From: Propioniciclava sinopodophylli
GTDB lineage: Bacteria; Actinomycetota; Actinomycetes; Propionibacteriales; Propionibacteriaceae
Direction of reading: 5' to 3'
NCBI RefSeq assembly: GCF_004324755.1
Contig: NZ_SDMQ01000002.1
Coordinates: forward strand, 248,001-312,000
DNA: 64,000 nucleotides
Numbering within the stretch: the stretch's first letter is position 1; the number at the start of each line of letters is the position of its first letter. The position numbers and the translations under genes were made by a program. The notes below the pieces were generated by a model. That model saw only the letters and a list, made by a program, of their open reading frames with translations, searched no databases and had not been told where the DNA came from. Positions 54,491-62,987 of this stretch are shown in pieces.

Positions 54491-55585
54491 ATGGCCGACG
54501 ACGCCTTCGAACCGGATTATCATCGCATGGCCATACCCGCCGTGTCCGTACGTGATGCCTCCGGCGGCTTAGTGGGGCTATCAACGTTGGCCAAAGACCG
54601 AGCTTGCCTGCTGATCCTCCTGGAAGGGGCGAGCGAGCCGCCCATCGACATCACCGATATGATGGCGTGGCTCGACGACACGCCCCAGCTGCTCGTCCAC
54701 CCGATGGTGGCAACCACGAGCCGAGTGCCCTTGTTACCTCCCGAAGCACAGGCTCTGTGCCTCTTCGACCCCACGTGCGAAGCCAGGGACGCCCTCGGCC
54801 TGGATGGCACGGACGTGGGGGCGGTACTACTCGGCGTGGACGGGTTGCTCGCGGGCGGTCCCGTGACGGGCCGACACGAAGTCTTGGCCTTCGCAGCCGA
54901 GATCCGAAGTGCGTTGACGAGTGCCTTCGCCCCGCAGGGAGGTTTCCCCGACAGCCCGAGCGACCCGGCCTCCTCAATCGACCTGATCATCCCCTTCAGG
55001 GCAGCATCGCCGCAGCGGATGCGGAATCTGCTGTTCACCGTTTCCTACTACCGCTCACACCTGCCGCAGGCCCGCATCATCCTGGCGGAGGAGAACAACC
55101 GGACCACGCTGCCGATCGGGACTGCCGTCGACGAGCATCTTGTCGTAGAGGGCGATCCCGACCTGTTCAACAAGTCGCGTCTGCTGAATGCGGCGGCCGC
55201 CCTCTCCCACGCTCGTTACCTCGTCTTCGCCGACGCCGACTGCGTTCCGGAGGTCGCAACCCTTGCCACGCTGGAGGGCACACTGCGTTCGATCGGAAAC
55301 AGCTACTTGGTGCCGCACTCGGAGGTGCACTATCTCACGCATCGATCCAGCCTCGACATCATCAGGGAAGGGCGCGTGAACGATGGTTCCGTCGACGGTC
55401 TGGCACGCCACCAGATGGCCGTGACGGTGGGCGGCCTGACAGCATGCGCCGCCGAGTCGTTCGCCAAGATCGGCGGGTACGACCAACAGCGCTTCCTGGG
55501 GTGGGGCGCCGAAGACGACGATCTCTACAACCGGTTCTCGGTCTCAGAATTCGGTGTGTGGCGCACTGAGTATTCGGTCTTCTGA
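54491..55585 (+). pseudogene. 5' part of a redoxin-like/GT2 fusion gene, cut by IS21
   Basis: N-terminal 359 codons of a larger gene. Residues about 14-140 resemble a thioredoxin/redoxin fold without a clear CxxC (AVSVRDASGGLVGLSTLAKD, CLLILLEG). From about 162 a GT2 domain follows: IDLIIPFRAASPQRMRNLL, metal-binding DAD at 248-250, and GGYDQQRFLGWGAEDDDLYNR, the galactosyltransferase C-terminal motif. The element inserts inside the codon for T359; beyond it ten vector-like residues reach a stop. Two rare TTA codons (54569 and codon 82) suggest foreign origin. GGGAG precedes ATG 54491. Confidence 0.85.
55561..55566 (+). repeat. Target-site duplication, left copy
   Basis: GCGCAC immediately left of the IS21-family element, identical to 58153-58158. 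Confidence 0.9.
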
Positions 55586-55727
55586 GCGCCATCTGTATTG
55601 GGTTTGAGCGCCATGTGATGGTGGTCGCGTTCGCGTCCGTGGGCGCCACCGAGTATTCGGGGTGAGCGCCAGTTCCTAGGCTCCCCCTGCCGTGTGGCCA
55701 ATCACGCGGCAGGAGGAGTGATTTCGG

Positions 55728-57287
55728 ATGGTACGCAAGATCAGGGCGAAGCTGGTGCTTCGGCTCCGGGCCGAGGGGTTCTCGGGTCGGCAGATCGCCG
55801 CGCAGGGCATGTCCCGTCACAGCGTGGCGGCCGTCATCGAGGCCGCCGACCGGGAAGGCGTCGGCTGGGACGACATCGCCGATCTGGACGAGGTGGCCGT
55901 GTATGCGCGGTTGTTCCCTGGCCGGGGTGAACACGAGAGCGTCCACGCCCAACCCGACTGGCCGGTGGTGCATCGTGAGCTCGCGCGGGTGGGGGTGACG
56001 TTGAAGCTGCTCCACGGCGAGTACGTCGACCGGTGCCACGCCGAGGGGTCGACGGCGATGGGATATGACCGGTTCTGCAAGAACTACTCCCAGCACGTGC
56101 TGGTCGCGGGGGCGGCCTCACGGGTCAGTCACAAGGCCGGTCAGAGCGTCGAGGTGGACTGGTCGGGGCCGACGATGTCGTTGACCGACCCGGTGTCGGG
56201 GCAGGGCCGGCGGGTGTTCTTGTTCGTGGGTGCCCTGCCCTTTTCGCGGTACGCGTTCGTCGAGCCAACCCTGGACATGCGGCAGGACACGTGGCTGCGG
56301 GCGCACGCGACGATGTTCGCCTGGTTCGGTGGCAGTGTGCCGCGGATCGTGCCAGACAACCTGAAGACCGGCGTCATCAAGCATCCCGCCGAGGGGGAGG
56401 TCGTCCTCAACGACGCCTACCGGGAGTTGGCCGCGCACTACTCGGCAGCGGTGCTGCCCGGCCGGGTCCGCAAACCGAAGGACAAGGCCAGTGTCGAGAA
56501 CACCGTCGGGAACATCGCGACGTGGGTGATCGCCGGCCTGCGGGACCGCCGGTTCGCGACGCTGGCCGAGTTGCGGGCAGCCATCTACGAACGGGTGGAG
56601 GCGTACAACGCCGAACCGTTCCAGAAGCGCCCGGGGTCCCGGCAGGCTGTGTTCGAGGTCGAGGAGAAGCCGCTGCTGCGGCCGCTGCCGACGGTTCCGT
56701 TCGAGATCAGCCGGTGGACGTACGGACGACGGGTGCAGCGCAACGGACACGTGGTGTGGGAGAAGAACTTCTACTCCGTCCCGTACGCGCACATCGGCCG
56801 CAGTGTCGACCTGCGCGTCACCGACACCACCTTGGAGGTGTACGCCGGCCAGCAACGCTTGACCAGCCACCTGCTCGCCCCGCCCGGGGTGGTCAACGAG
56901 TACCGCACCCACGACGCCGACCTGCCCGAGGGGCCCCGCTATCGGCAGTGGGACGCCGCGAGGGTCCGGGAATGGGCGGGTCGGGTCGGGGAGCACGCCC
57001 TCACCGTCGTCAACCGGATCTTCGAGTCCGTACCGGTGGACGAGCAGGGCCTGGATGCCGCGTTGGCCGTGCTGCGCCTCACGCAGCGTTACTCGGCGGC
57101 CCGCGTGGATGCCGCCTGCCGGATCGCGTTGACGCGGGTCCGGTCGCCCCGCTACGCGCACCTGCGCCCGATCCTCGACAGCGGCCAGGACCAGCCCGGT
57201 TGGGGCCGACCAGACCCTGAGACGGCCGGCCCCTTTGCGTCGGCCGGGTACGTGCGTGGCGCCGACTACTACGGGGGTGCCCAGTGA
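55728..57287 (+). CDS. istA: IS21-family transposase IstA
   Basis: 519-residue DDE transposase. N-terminal helix-turn-helix (RAEGFSGRQIAAQGMSRHSVAAVIEAA) precedes a catalytic domain with D in QSVEVDWSGPT, D in RIVPDNLKTGV and E in PKDKASVENTVGN. Its C-terminal part has the Mu-B-type beta barrel region (VVWEKNFYSVPYAHIG). GGAGGAG lies eight bases upstream of ATG. It overlaps istB by four bases. Confidence 0.96.
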   Translation: MVRKIRAKLVLRLRAEGFSGRQIAAQGMSRHSVAAVIEAADREGVGWDDIADLDEVAVYARLFPGRGEHESVHAQPDWPVVHRELARVGVTLKLLHGEYVDRCHAEGSTAMGYDRFCKNYSQHVLVAGAASRVSHKAGQSVEVDWSGPTMSLTDPVSGQGRRVFLFVGALPFSRYAFVEPTLDMRQDTWLRAHATMFAWFGGSVPRIVPDNLKTGVIKHPAEGEVVLNDAYRELAAHYSAAVLPGRVRKPKDKASVENTVGNIATWVIAGLRDRRFATLAELRAAIYERVEAYNAEPFQKRPGSRQAVFEVEEKPLLRPLPTVPFEISRWTYGRRVQRNGHVVWEKNFYSVPYAHIGRSVDLRVTDTTLEVYAGQQRLTSHLLAPPGVVNEYRTHDADLPEGPRYRQWDAARVREWAGRVGEHALTVVNRIFESVPVDEQGLDAALAVLRLTQRYSAARVDAACRIALTRVRSPRYAHLRPILDSGQDQPGWGRPDPETAGPFASAGYVRGADYYGGAQ

Positions 57288-58030
57288 CGCGGATCGACAC
57301 CGAGACCAAACGCAAGCTCCGCGAGATGGGCGTACCCGCCCTGATCGACGCCCTCGAAACCCAGGACGACACGCTCACAATGGGGATGTCGTTCGAGGAA
57401 CGGATCAAGCTGGTCGTCAACGACGCCCACGCCACGTTCACCCACGCAAAGGTCGAAGGACTGATCCGCCGCGCGGGACTGCGGTACCCGAACGCGGACC
57501 TGCGCCGCCTCGACCTGGTCGAGCAACGCGGCCTCGACCGAGGGGTGATCGCCCAGCTGGGGACCTGCACGTTCATCGCCAGGCAGCAGAACGTCGTGTT
57601 CCAAGGCTTCACCGGATCCGGCAAGTCCTACCTCGGTTCAGCGTTGGCCAAGCAAGCCTGCGCGCACCGCTACCGGGCCCACTACATCCGCATGCCCGAC
57701 CTCGAGGAGTCCTGGGCCGCGGCCCGTGACAGGCCCGCCGGGAAGGAGAAGTGGCTCCGCAAGTACGCCGCGTTCACCCTGCTGGTCATCGACGAGTGGC
57801 TCCTCGATCGACCCGACGATCAGGTCCGCAGCATGCTCCTGGAGTTGCTCGAGCGCCGCTACGACGCTACGTCGACCGTGTTCTGCACCCAGTACCCGAA
57901 GAAGGACTGGCACCAACGGCTCGGCTCCGGTGTCCACGCCGACGCGATCATGGACCGCATCGTGCACAACACCATCTGGATCGAGACCGGCGGCACCAAC
58001 ATGCGCGAACACGTCGCCAGCACGGCCTGA
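57284..58030 (+). CDS. istB: IS21-family helper ATPase IstB
   Basis: 248-residue DnaC-like AAA+ ATPase that directs IstA to target DNA. Walker A is GFTGSGKSYLG (about 107-117) and Walker B is FTLLVIDEWLLD; sensor segment VFCTQYPKKDWHQRLG and a C-terminal ETGGTNMREH follow. GTG start overlapping the istA stop. Confidence 0.96.
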   Translation: MTRIDTETKRKLREMGVPALIDALETQDDTLTMGMSFEERIKLVVNDAHATFTHAKVEGLIRRAGLRYPNADLRRLDLVEQRGLDRGVIAQLGTCTFIARQQNVVFQGFTGSGKSYLGSALAKQACAHRYRAHYIRMPDLEESWAAARDRPAGKEKWLRKYAAFTLLVIDEWLLDRPDDQVRSMLLELLERRYDATSTVFCTQYPKKDWHQRLGSGVHADAIMDRIVHNTIWIETGGTNMREHVASTA

Positions 58031-58152
58031 CCCAGAGTCGGTGAGCGCCACCGGCACCACGGCGCTCACCGACGCCGCCAAGCGGCGCTGAAACTGAATA
58101 TCGACTGTGCCCTACCCCGATACCCAGCGGCGCTCAACCGGGCAAATACTCA

Positions 58153-58158
58153 GCGCAC
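58153..58158 (+). repeat. Target-site duplication, right copy
   Basis: GCGCAC immediately right of the IS21-family element. Confidence 0.9.
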
Positions 58159-59072
58159 GGACGGCAACCTCCTCCACCTCGACCACCCGGGCAACGTGTG
58201 GCACGAATTCACCGCCGCCGAGGTGGATACGAAACGCGCAGCCATCCCCCGCCCCAGCATCCCCTCGGTGGCCATCAGGCGAAAGCAGCTCGCCGACTGG
58301 TTCCGGGATCGCAGGGTGCGTCTGGCGACGAATACCCAGAACGAGGCACTCCTCAGGCGATCTCGCCTGTTCTCCGAGCCCGCCTTCCCCCAGTTCCACC
58401 GCGTCGATGGCAGTTTTGGAGCATACGGGCTGCCAGTTTTTCGGGAACTCCTCGGCGCAGGCCTCGAGGGATCATGGGACTACCTCCTGTACACCGATGA
58501 GGACAACTTCATCGTCGACTGGCCAGAAGTTCAGGCGGCCTTTGACGCGTTCGTCAGCGGGGGCTTCGGCTTCGCCGGAATGCCGGACGGCGGCGTCGTC
58601 AGCCATCGATTCCACAATCCGATCGCGATCAATCCCTTCATGGCATTCTTCGACCTGCGCCAGACACGTCACGCGCTCCACAAGTCGGAGGAGTCCTCAG
58701 ATCGCTTTGGCCCCGACCTCATTCAGCACTGGCCCGCCTCGTTGATCAAGCAATGGGACGGGAATCTTCCCCACCGTCGGATCCGAGTCGTAGTCGAAGA
58801 AGGATTCGTACCGTACGGTACGGCGCTGGATGACTTCGAGCCCTACTACTCCCTGTGTCGAACTCCTCCGCAAGGGCTTGGAGCCGATGTACTTGGATGC
58901 GCGTGATGCGCCCGAGATGGACGACGATGGCGCCTGCACCGCGTTGCTGGGTCCATCGGGACGCGTGATGGCCTATCACACGTGGTTCGCGCGTGGCTAC
59001 GGCCATGACCGCGAGCACACGATCAGGATCAACAAGACTTCCCAGCGAGCACGCAGCCACCTGCGATCGTGA
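58159..59072 (+). pseudogene. 3' part of the split glycosyltransferase gene, also frameshifted
   Basis: Continuation of the gene at 54491. Joining ...GVWR at 55566 to base 58159 gives the codon ACG and the in-frame sequence TDGNLLHLDHPGNVWHEF, where LHLDHP is the normal follow-up to the GWGAEDDDLY motif. A second domain then follows, with WDYLLYTDEDNFIVDWPEVQ and FGFAGMPDGGV. At about 58851 (CCC) the frame shifts: the original frame ends at 58906, while the +1 frame continues naturally as CVELLRKGLEPMYLDARDAP to GRVMAYHTWFARGYGHDREH and a stop at 59072. A one-base insertion there explains both. Confidence 0.8.
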
Positions 59073-59074
59073 CT

Positions 59075-59089
59075 TGAGAATGATTCTCA
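59075..59089 (+). promoter_or_regulatory. Zur-like operator of the zinc transport operon
   Basis: TGAGAATGATTCTCA is a perfect 7-1-7 palindrome closely matching the TGAAAATGATTTTCA-type zinc-uptake regulator boxes of actinobacteria. It overlaps the -35 region of the znuA promoter, as expected for repression when zinc is plentiful. Confidence 0.88.
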
Positions 59090-59097
59090 CTATGCTC

Positions 59098-59103
59098 TAT
59101 TGT
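59098..59103 (+). promoter_or_regulatory. -10 box, leaderless promoter of znuA
   Basis: TATTGT is preceded at an 18-base distance by TTGAGA (59074-59079) and followed by six bases and GTG 59110. Confidence 0.55.
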
Positions 59104-59109
59104 CGAGCT

Positions 59110-60114
59110 GTGCGTTCGACCATCCTCGCGATTCTGTTCCTGCTGACCCTCGCCGCGTGCAGCCCGACCGGGCCTGCGGCGTCCCCGCCTGGCGCCCCCT
59201 CGAGGGGTGATGGCCCGGTGGCCATCGCGACCACGACGCAGCTTGGGTCGATCCTGACCGACATCACGGCGTGCGCGGGCACCACGTCAGCCACCCTGAT
59301 GGGCGCGGGCGACGACCCACACGAGTTCTCGGTGTCGTCACGCGACGTGGCCAACCTCACGAAGACGAAGCTTGTCGTCGCCAACGGCCTGGGGCTCGAA
59401 TCAGGCCTGGAGGTTGCCCTCGACGGCGCCCAGGGTGACGGCGCGACGATCTTCGAGGTCGCTCCCCTGCTCGAGCCGCTGACCTATGCCGACATCGAGG
59501 CCAAGGCGGCCGAGCAGCACGCCGGGCACGACCACGCGCACGACGACCACGCTGATGAGGGCCACGACGACGGGCACAACCACGGCGAGTTCGACCCGCA
59601 CGTGCACATGGATGTGAAGCGCATGGCCAAGGCCGCCTCCCTCATCGGCGCCGAGCTGGCGAAGGTCATCGGCGACGACAAGTACGCCACCTGCGGCACC
59701 GAGGTCGAGACCAAGCTCAACCAGACGGACGCCGAGGTGCGGGACATCCTGAGCGCCGTCCCCACCGAGAGGCGCGTCCTCGTCACCGACCACGAGGCCT
59801 ACAACTACTTCGCGGCGGCCTACGACTTCGAGGTGGCCGGGGTGGTCATCCCGGGCGGGTCGACCGACGCCGAGCCCAGCTCCCAGGAGCTGGCCGACCT
59901 GGTCGCGGTCGTCCGCGAGGACAAGGTGTCCGCAATCTTCTCCAACAACACCGTTAACCCGCGTCTGGTCGAGGCCGTCGCCGCCGAGGCGGGCACCGAC
60001 CTGAAGGTCGTCCAGCTGTTCGAGGGCTCCGTGGGCCCGGCCGGCTCGGGCGCCGAGACGTACTCCGACATGATGCTCACCAACGCCCGGCTCATCGCCG
60101 ACGCCCTGAAGTAG
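59110..60114 (+). CDS. znuA: Zinc ABC transporter substrate-binding lipoprotein
   Basis: 334-residue cluster A-I metal-binding protein. The signal peptide ends with the lipobox LTLAAC (Cys about 17), so it is membrane-tethered outside the cell. Metal-binding histidines are DDPHEFSVSSRD and, after a mobile His/Asp-rich loop (EQHAGHDHAHDDHADEGHDD to NHGEFDPHVHMD), HVHMD and TDHEAYNYFAAAY. The His-rich loop between domains is typical of zinc rather than manganese proteins. GTG 59110 is chosen: it follows the Zur box and starts the signal peptide; an upstream in-frame extension crosses the operator. Confidence 0.93.
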   Translation: MRSTILAILFLLTLAACSPTGPAASPPGAPSRGDGPVAIATTTQLGSILTDITACAGTTSATLMGAGDDPHEFSVSSRDVANLTKTKLVVANGLGLESGLEVALDGAQGDGATIFEVAPLLEPLTYADIEAKAAEQHAGHDHAHDDHADEGHDDGHNHGEFDPHVHMDVKRMAKAASLIGAELAKVIGDDKYATCGTEVETKLNQTDAEVRDILSAVPTERRVLVTDHEAYNYFAAAYDFEVAGVVIPGGSTDAEPSSQELADLVAVVREDKVSAIFSNNTVNPRLVEAVAAEAGTDLKVVQLFEGSVGPAGSGAETYSDMMLTNARLIADALK

Positions 60115-60125
60115 GTTGTTCCTCC

Positions 60126-60956
60126 GTGGACTGGTTCCTTGAGCCCTTTCTCCTGGGCTTCCAGCAACGCGCGCTCATCGGCGGCCTCGCCGCCGGCCTC
60201 ATGAGCTCGATCGTGGGCGTCTGGCTCGTGCTGCGCGGCATGAGCTTCTTCGGTGACGCGTTCGTGCACGGTGTACTGCCCGGCATCGCCGCCGCGGTGA
60301 TCTTCGGCTTCAACCCCTACCTGGGGGCGGCCATCGCCGCGCTGGTGATGGTGGGCGGCATCGAGCTGATCCACCGGCAGACCGCCCTGAAGGAGGACAC
60401 GGCCATCGGCCTGCTCTTCGTCGGCATGATGGCCCTGGGCGTGGTGATCATCAGCAAATCGAACTCCTACACGGGCTCGCTCACCAGCATCCTGTTCGGC
60501 GACATCTTCGGCGTGAACGCCGAGACGCTCACGGCGATGCTCGTGCTCGGCGTCCCCGTGCTGGTGGGCTCGCTGCTGCTCTACCGCCCGCTGCTCGCCT
60601 TGTCGTTCTCGGCGACCAAGGCCAAGACGCTGGGCATGAACCCCCGGTTCACCCACGCCGCCCTGTTGGTTCTGATCGCGACCGCGGTGATCGCCAGCTT
60701 CCAGGCGGTGGGCACGCTGCTGGTCTTCGCACTGCTGGTCGGCCCGCCGGCCACCGCCGCGCTCGTCACGCGCACGATCCCGCAGATGTTCGTCATCTCG
60801 GCCGCGCTCGCGGCGTTCACGGTGTGGCTCGGACTGGTGCTCAGCTACTACTGGGGCACCGCGGGTGCCGCCACCATCGCGCTGGTCGCCATCGCGCTGT
60901 TCTTCGTGACACTGGCGGTTAGGCCGCTGTTCCGCCAGAAGGAGGCCACGACGTGA
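60126..60956 (+). CDS. znuB: Zinc ABC transporter permease
   Basis: 276-residue membrane permease of the ZnuB/TroC type with eight or nine helices. It begins FLEPFLLGFQQRALIGGLAAGLMSSIVGVWLVLRGMSFFGDAFVHG, the usual first motif. GTG start 11 bases after the znuA stop codon region; the ribosome-binding site (TTCCTCC complement aside) is weak, so coupling with znuA is likely. It overlaps the ATPase gene by four bases. Confidence 0.93.
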   Translation: MDWFLEPFLLGFQQRALIGGLAAGLMSSIVGVWLVLRGMSFFGDAFVHGVLPGIAAAVIFGFNPYLGAAIAALVMVGGIELIHRQTALKEDTAIGLLFVGMMALGVVIISKSNSYTGSLTSILFGDIFGVNAETLTAMLVLGVPVLVGSLLLYRPLLALSFSATKAKTLGMNPRFTHAALLVLIATAVIASFQAVGTLLVFALLVGPPATAALVTRTIPQMFVISAALAAFTVWLGLVLSYYWGTAGAATIALVAIALFFVTLAVRPLFRQKEATT

Positions 60957-61759
60957 GCAACGACGAACTGTTGGTCGAGGCGTCCGATGTGGTGCTGGGG
61001 TACGAGCGCAACATCGCGGTCAAGGCGTCGAGCTTCACGATCCCACACCGCAAGGTGACAACGATCATCGGCCCCAACGGGTCCGGCAAGTCGACGATCC
61101 TCAACGCGATCGCGGGCGTCATCGAACCCCTGTCGGGCGAGATCAGCGTCTTCGGGCGCAAGCCCGGCGGTCGGCACAGCGAGGTCGCGTACGTGATGCA
61201 GTCGCTGGCGTTCCCCGAGGGGACGCCGATCACCGTCCGCGAGGCCATCGCGATGGGGCTGTACCCCAAGCTGGGCTGGTTCGGACGCCCCAGCGCCGAC
61301 GATCGCGCCCGCGTCCAGCGCGCGATGGAGCGCCTCCGCGTCACCGACCTCGCCCACCGCCACCTCGACGAGCTCTCCGGCGGCCAGCGGCAGCGGGTCT
61401 ACGTGGCCCAGGGCATGACCCAGCGCCACGAGGCCCTCCTGCTCGACGAGCCGCTGACCGGTCTGGACATCCTGTCCGCGCGCACCATCGACGAGATCAT
61501 CCACTCCGAGCGCGACCGGGGGCACGCCGTCGTTCTCACCACCCACGACCTCGACGAGGCCCGCGCGGCGGACTGGGTGATCCTCATGAGCGGGCACGTC
61601 GTGGCGGCCGGGCCGCCGGCCGAGGTGCTGACCCGCCGCAACCTCGAGACGGCCTACGGGCTGGGCTCGTTGCACGCGTCGGACGGCGACTTCCTCGACG
61701 ACCCGCACATCGACGGTGACCACGAGCACGAACACTCGCGGCACCAACACCCCCATTGA
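60953..61759 (+). CDS. znuC: Zinc ABC transporter ATP-binding protein with His-rich tail
   Basis: 268-residue ATPase. Walker A GPNGSGKST, signature ELSGGQRQRVYVAQ, Walker B ALLLDEPLTGLD, H-switch LTTHDLDEA. The C-terminus ends DGDHEHEHSRHQHPH, a histidine cluster that could bind or buffer zinc in the cytoplasm. GTG start overlaps the permease stop (GTGA). Last gene of the Zur-controlled unit. Confidence 0.94.
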   Translation: MSNDELLVEASDVVLGYERNIAVKASSFTIPHRKVTTIIGPNGSGKSTILNAIAGVIEPLSGEISVFGRKPGGRHSEVAYVMQSLAFPEGTPITVREAIAMGLYPKLGWFGRPSADDRARVQRAMERLRVTDLAHRHLDELSGGQRQRVYVAQGMTQRHEALLLDEPLTGLDILSARTIDEIIHSERDRGHAVVLTTHDLDEARAADWVILMSGHVVAAGPPAEVLTRRNLETAYGLGSLHASDGDFLDDPHIDGDHEHEHSRHQHPH

Positions 61760-61763
61760 GGCT

Positions 61764-61807
61764 ATGGTGGAGTCGGCTACTACAACGAGTCGGAGACACT
61801 CCACCAT
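61764..61807 (+). promoter_or_regulatory. Inverted repeat masking the ctaA-like start codon
   Basis: ATGGTGGAGT (61764-61773) and ACTCCACCAT (61798-61807) are perfect 10-bp inverted repeats; the right arm includes the first bases of the ATG at 61806. In a transcript that reads through from znuC the stem would hide the start. It could instead be an operator. Confidence 0.6.
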
Positions 61808-62759
61808 GACGACGGTCCCCCGCTGGGTAAAGATCCTGTTCCGCACCGCAGGCCTCTTCACACTGTTCGCCGTCATCGGCGGGTCGCTGGTCGCCGCCAC
61901 ACACTCGGGCTTCGAGTGCGGCAACTGGCCCGGCTGTGACGCCGACGCGATCCTGCCCGGGGGGCCCGTGAACGAACTGCTCTACCGCAACCCGTGGATC
62001 GAGATGGCGCACCGCGCCTCCGCCGTCCTGTCCGGGCCGCTCGCGCTCATCTCGGGGATCGTCGCGCTGCGGCTCAAGGGCGCCCACCCGCTGGTCAAGG
62101 TGCTGCCGTGGGTGACCGTGGCCTGCGCCATCGTCGCGGGCTTCGTGGGCCGCGGCATCGTGCTGGGCGAGGTCTACCCCACGTGGGTCGGCGCCGCCGA
62201 CCTCGGCGCAGCGCTGGTGGCCCTGACCGCCATGACGACGGCCACCATCGCCCTCGAGCGGACGCCCGCGCAGTGGTTCACCACCCGCACCGGCGTGTAC
62301 GCCTGGGGCGCCCTCGCCACCCTGCTGGTCATGCACCTCGCCGGCCTGTGGGCCGCCGGCCCCAGCTCCTTCACGCGCGTTGTGAGCTGGCCCGTCTGGC
62401 GCCTTCTCGAGGCCGACGTGCACGGCAGCCTGTTCGCCCAGTGGCTCCGGTTCCCGCTCGTCGCGGCCGCTGCCCTGCTCATCTTCCTCGCCGCCCGCGA
62501 GGCCAAGGCCCTCGGCCTGTGGCGCGAGGGCATCACCGCGACGGTGCTGGCCATCGCCAACCTGGCTTTCGGCGCCGGCATCGCCCTGAGCGGCACGGAC
62601 GCCCTCGGCGTCCCGTTCGCGATGAGCTCGGTGGCGGTGTTCTTCACGATGATCCTGCTGGCAGCCCGCTCGACCGTGCTCGCGACGCAGGCCGCCGCCT
62701 CCCGCAGGATGAGCGACCCCACCCCGGCGCCTGAGGCCCCAGGACGCGCCCGCCCCTAG
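61806..62759 (+). CDS. COX15/CtaA-like heme A synthase family protein
   Basis: 317-residue membrane protein with about eight helices. The first external loop reads AATHSGFECGNWPGCDAD, where the paired cysteines and acidic residue are characteristic of CtaA/COX15 heme A synthases. The helix pair EMAHRASAVLSG and GEVYPTWVGAADLGAALVAL contain the heme-ligand histidine of the first half; the second half is more diverged, with MHLAGLW and DVHGSLFAQWLR. Such proteins hydroxylate heme O to heme A for aa3 oxidases. The disordered Pro/Ala tail is unremarkable. There is no Shine-Dalgarno before ATG 61806. Confidence 0.78.
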   Translation: MTTVPRWVKILFRTAGLFTLFAVIGGSLVAATHSGFECGNWPGCDADAILPGGPVNELLYRNPWIEMAHRASAVLSGPLALISGIVALRLKGAHPLVKVLPWVTVACAIVAGFVGRGIVLGEVYPTWVGAADLGAALVALTAMTTATIALERTPAQWFTTRTGVYAWGALATLLVMHLAGLWAAGPSSFTRVVSWPVWRLLEADVHGSLFAQWLRFPLVAAAALLIFLAAREAKALGLWREGITATVLAIANLAFGAGIALSGTDALGVPFAMSSVAVFFTMILLAARSTVLATQAAASRRMSDPTPAPEAPGRARP

Positions 62760-62771
62760 GCCGACGCTTGT

Positions 62772-62799
62772 AGGCGGATCTCGTGCTGACGATCCGCCT
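62772..62799. terminator. Terminator after the ctaA-like gene
   Basis: AGGCGGATC and GATCCGCCT pair with a ten-base loop, 12 bases after the stop codon. Confidence 0.7.
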
Positions 62800-62829
62800 C
62801 GGTGCCAATCTGCCCATATGCCCACGCCA

Positions 62830-62893
62830 GTGTGCACTTCGAGGCGGCGAGCCCATCGCTGTGGCGCTAGTTCTGTGAGCTCGAAGTGCACAC
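62830..62893. repeat. Palindromic repeat element, copy 1
   Basis: GTGTGCACTTCGA (62830-62842) and its perfect complement TCGAAGTGCACAC (62881-62893) bound a 64-bp element with inner sequence GGCGGCGAGCCCATCGCTGT then GGCGCTAGTTCTGTGAGC. The right arm plus inner bases recurs inverted at the end of the window. Confidence 0.9.
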
Positions 62894-62987
62894 GGAGGGC
62901 TGTGGACCAAGCCGGCGAAACTGTGCGGTTGTCCACAGGTGGGGAATCCGGTGACCGGAAGTGACCCTCACCACCGACTGTCCGGGC

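Larger units (their letters stand above)
55567..58152 (+). mobile_element. IS21-family insertion sequence, complete
   Basis: 2,586-bp element carrying istA and istB. Its ends are imperfect terminal repeats: left TGAGTATTCGGTCTTCTGAG, right (reverse complement) TGAGTATTTGCCCGGTTGAG, both followed by CGCC and a GTATnGGG-like block. Several internal copies of TGAGCGCCA lie near the left end (about 55582, 55605, 55661) and GCGCTCA copies near the right end, which look like transposase-binding sites. It is flanked by a 6-bp duplication GCGCAC. Both genes are intact, so it may be active and recently inserted. Confidence 0.95.

Noticed and set aside
58196-58906. An independent gene starting at GTG 58196 right of the IS element
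   Set aside because: The frame is open upstream to the target duplication, and joining it to the left fragment regenerates a conserved glycosyltransferase motif, so it is the 3' part of the split gene.
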